A DNA stretch of 7,282 nucleotides from Burkholderiaceae bacterium (GTDB lineage: Bacteria; Pseudomonadota; Gammaproteobacteria; Burkholderiales; Burkholderiaceae_D). Positions within the stretch are counted from its first letter, which is position 1, and the number at the start of each line of letters is the position of its first letter. Shown in pieces: positions 6,452-7,282 of the stretch. The stretch spans positions 1-7,282 of the forward strand of contig JAISIS010000079.1 in NCBI GenBank assembly GCA_031261905.1. The letters are read 5' to 3'. The notes beneath the pieces are model-generated. The model was given only the letters and a program-made list of their open reading frames with translations. It searched no databases and had not been told where the DNA came from. A program made the translations under genes and the position numbers.

Positions 6452-6609
6452 TTATTTTCCGTGTTGCCGAGCCAATTCCTCCAGATACGGTTTCAGCGCC
6501 TTTTCCGCCTGACCAGAATATCCAGGATTTTATCAGTACGTTTTGCCACGAATGTTCGGCCTGATTCCGGATGAAAATAATCCGATAACCCCATCAAAGG
6601 GGTATCCCT
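6452..6609 (-). pseudogene. Possible decayed gene tail between the acyltransferase and fimV
   Basis: Two overlapping short open stretches look more protein-like than expected for spacer DNA. One (6493-6609) continues in frame after the acyltransferase TAA and reads GLSDYFHPESGRTFVAKRTD before a TGA; its D-Y-F-H-P resembles the D-x-x-H-P block of SGNH/GDSL hydrolases. The other (6452-6529), in a different frame and closed upstream by tandem TGA-TAA, reads AEKALKPYLEELARQHGK then TAA. Together they could be the frameshifted remnant of the 3' end of a second gene. Neither has a start or ribosome binding site, and both are short enough to be chance. I cannot name a family with confidence. Confidence 0.2.
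6568..6605 (-). terminator. Weak possible terminator after the acyltransferase gene
   Basis: Two small inverted repeats follow the acyltransferase stop on the minus strand: ATACCCC-TTTGAT-GGGGTTAT (6605-6585, a 7-bp stem with one bulged base) and CGGAT-TATTTTC-ATCCG (6584-6568). The stretch TTATCGGATTATTTT after the first stem is U-rich but not a clean U-tract. It may slow or end transcription before fimV, but the match to an intrinsic terminator is poor. Confidence 0.25.
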
Positions 6610-7282
6610 TTATTGGGGACGGGAAGGCAATACGGTTTCATCCATAAAGCGCGCGTTATCCCGCACCCAGTACAAATTCAGGTGATTGCCGTCCTTATAC
6701 ATGGGGCGGCCGCTCTGGTCCGCCGAAGGGCAATAACGGGCATCACATAAAAAGTTGACCGGGTTGATGATGCGCGCGCCCGCCAGCCTACCGACCCGTT
6801 CCAGTTCGGCCTGCATTTTCCCCAATCGTTCATCCAGCGCCCGCCGAGTCAGACCACCCTCCCGGCGCTGGAAAACTTGCGGGAAATGACGTAAATCCCG
6901 CTGGATGCGCCAGGAAGGAAAAAACGTTTTTCCCACCGGGATATTCAACACCAGAAACACCGTTTTCCCCAATTCGGTAAATTTCCGGATATCGTGATGC
7001 AATTTGTTTAATAAAACCTGAAACCCGCCATTCTTGGCACGGAATTTGGTCACGTTGTCTCCCCTCCCGCGATAATACAAATCCCAATCCGCAGCGATGA
7101 CAACTCGTGCGATATCGTACCGTTGCCTCGCCAATTCCAGCGCTTTCCCGACATAATTGTTCGCCACCGCACTCCCTTTGCCGTATTTCACTCCCGATAA
7201 AGGAACGCAGCCCCCCTTACCCATCAACATGATATTGGCGCTCTCCGGATTCGTATCCGCCAGATGCATGATTCTCGGCATA
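6610..7282 (-). CDS. Acyltransferase with C-terminal SGNH domain (3' part only)
   Basis: The last 223 codons of a gene that enters from the right edge. It resembles the periplasmic SGNH domain of OafA/YrhL-type acyltransferases, which carry an N-terminal multi-span acyltransferase-3 domain (outside the window) and acetylate surface or secreted polysaccharides. Visible family features: MLMGKGGCVPLSGV (18-31), VVIAADWDLYY (60-70, the usual WxLY-like strand end), VFLVLNIPVGKTFFPS (108-123), paired cysteines C179 and C184 in FLCDARYCPS, and the C-terminal YKDGNHLNLYW with the D-x-x-H pair (D197, H200) that completes the SGNH catalytic site. The nucleophile GDS block would lie upstream of the window edge. 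The Met near 7281 is therefore probably internal. Betaproteobacterial fimV is commonly preceded by leuB-asd, so this neighbour suggests insertion or rearrangement. The substrate cannot be deduced. Confidence 0.85.
   Translation of the reverse strand, partial: MPRIMHLADTNPESANIMLMGKGGCVPLSGVKYGKGSAVANNYVGKALELARQRYDIARVVIAADWDLYYRGRGDNVTKFRAKNGGFQVLLNKLHHDIRKFTELGKTVFLVLNIPVGKTFFPSWRIQRDLRHFPQVFQRREGGLTRRALDERLGKMQAELERVGRLAGARIINPVNFLCDARYCPSADQSGRPMYKDGNHLNLYWVRDNARFMDETVLPSRPQ

Overview
The window is a stretch of bacterial chromosome with every credible gene on the minus strand. Read in the direction of transcription (right to left), the order is: 3' end of a membrane O-acyltransferase with an SGNH domain (partial), fimV, truA, trpF, trpB, trpA, and the 5' end of accD (partial). 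The run fimV-truA-trpF-trpB-trpA-accD is a known conserved block of Betaproteobacteria; Pseudomonas-type Gammaproteobacteria have fimV-truA-trpF-accD without trpBA. Protein sequences (AccD starting MSWLDKLLPP, TrpA, TrpB, FimV architecture) and a moderate GC content (mid-50s by eye, not counted) suggest Burkholderiales, perhaps an Oxalobacteraceae-like organism. That last step is inference from memory of families, not a search.

Right edge (6610-7282): the C-terminal part of an OafA/YrhL-type acyltransferase, keeping the D-x-x-H element of its SGNH domain. From 6426 to 6609 no intact gene is visible; this stretch holds two small hairpins and short coding-like fragments in two frames. A candidate extended -10 promoter at 6394-6421 lies inside the upstream extension of the fimV frame, supporting a fimV start at 6317, where a signal peptide begins.

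Core operon (299-6317): fimV (LysM peptidoglycan-binding, coiled coil, one membrane span, very acidic PE-rich cytoplasmic part, C-terminal FimV motif) overlaps truA in a TGATG junction. truA is followed after a short AT-rich gap by trpF, then trpB after 38 nt (37 nt outside a small start-site repeat), then trpA after 52 nt. TrpF makes CdRP from phosphoribosylanthranilate, and TrpA/TrpB form tryptophan synthase, so this is the late part of tryptophan synthesis without trpC, trpD, trpE or any Trp-codon attenuator in view. The trpB-trpA gap carries a perfect 8-bp inverted repeat whose outer arm contains the trpB stop codon.

Left edge (1-298): accD (beta subunit of acetyl-CoA carboxyltransferase) begins at 144 with a good ribosome binding site. 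Its 154-nt upstream region is the most structured non-coding part of the window: a good sigma70-like promoter, a 9-bp hairpin just before the ribosome binding site, three copies of TTACCTG, and a 37-41 codon open frame that ends in an ATGA overlap with accD. I see no clear evidence of a novel defence or mobile system; most of the window is ordinary housekeeping DNA, and the accD leader and the region upstream of fimV are the places worth a second look.
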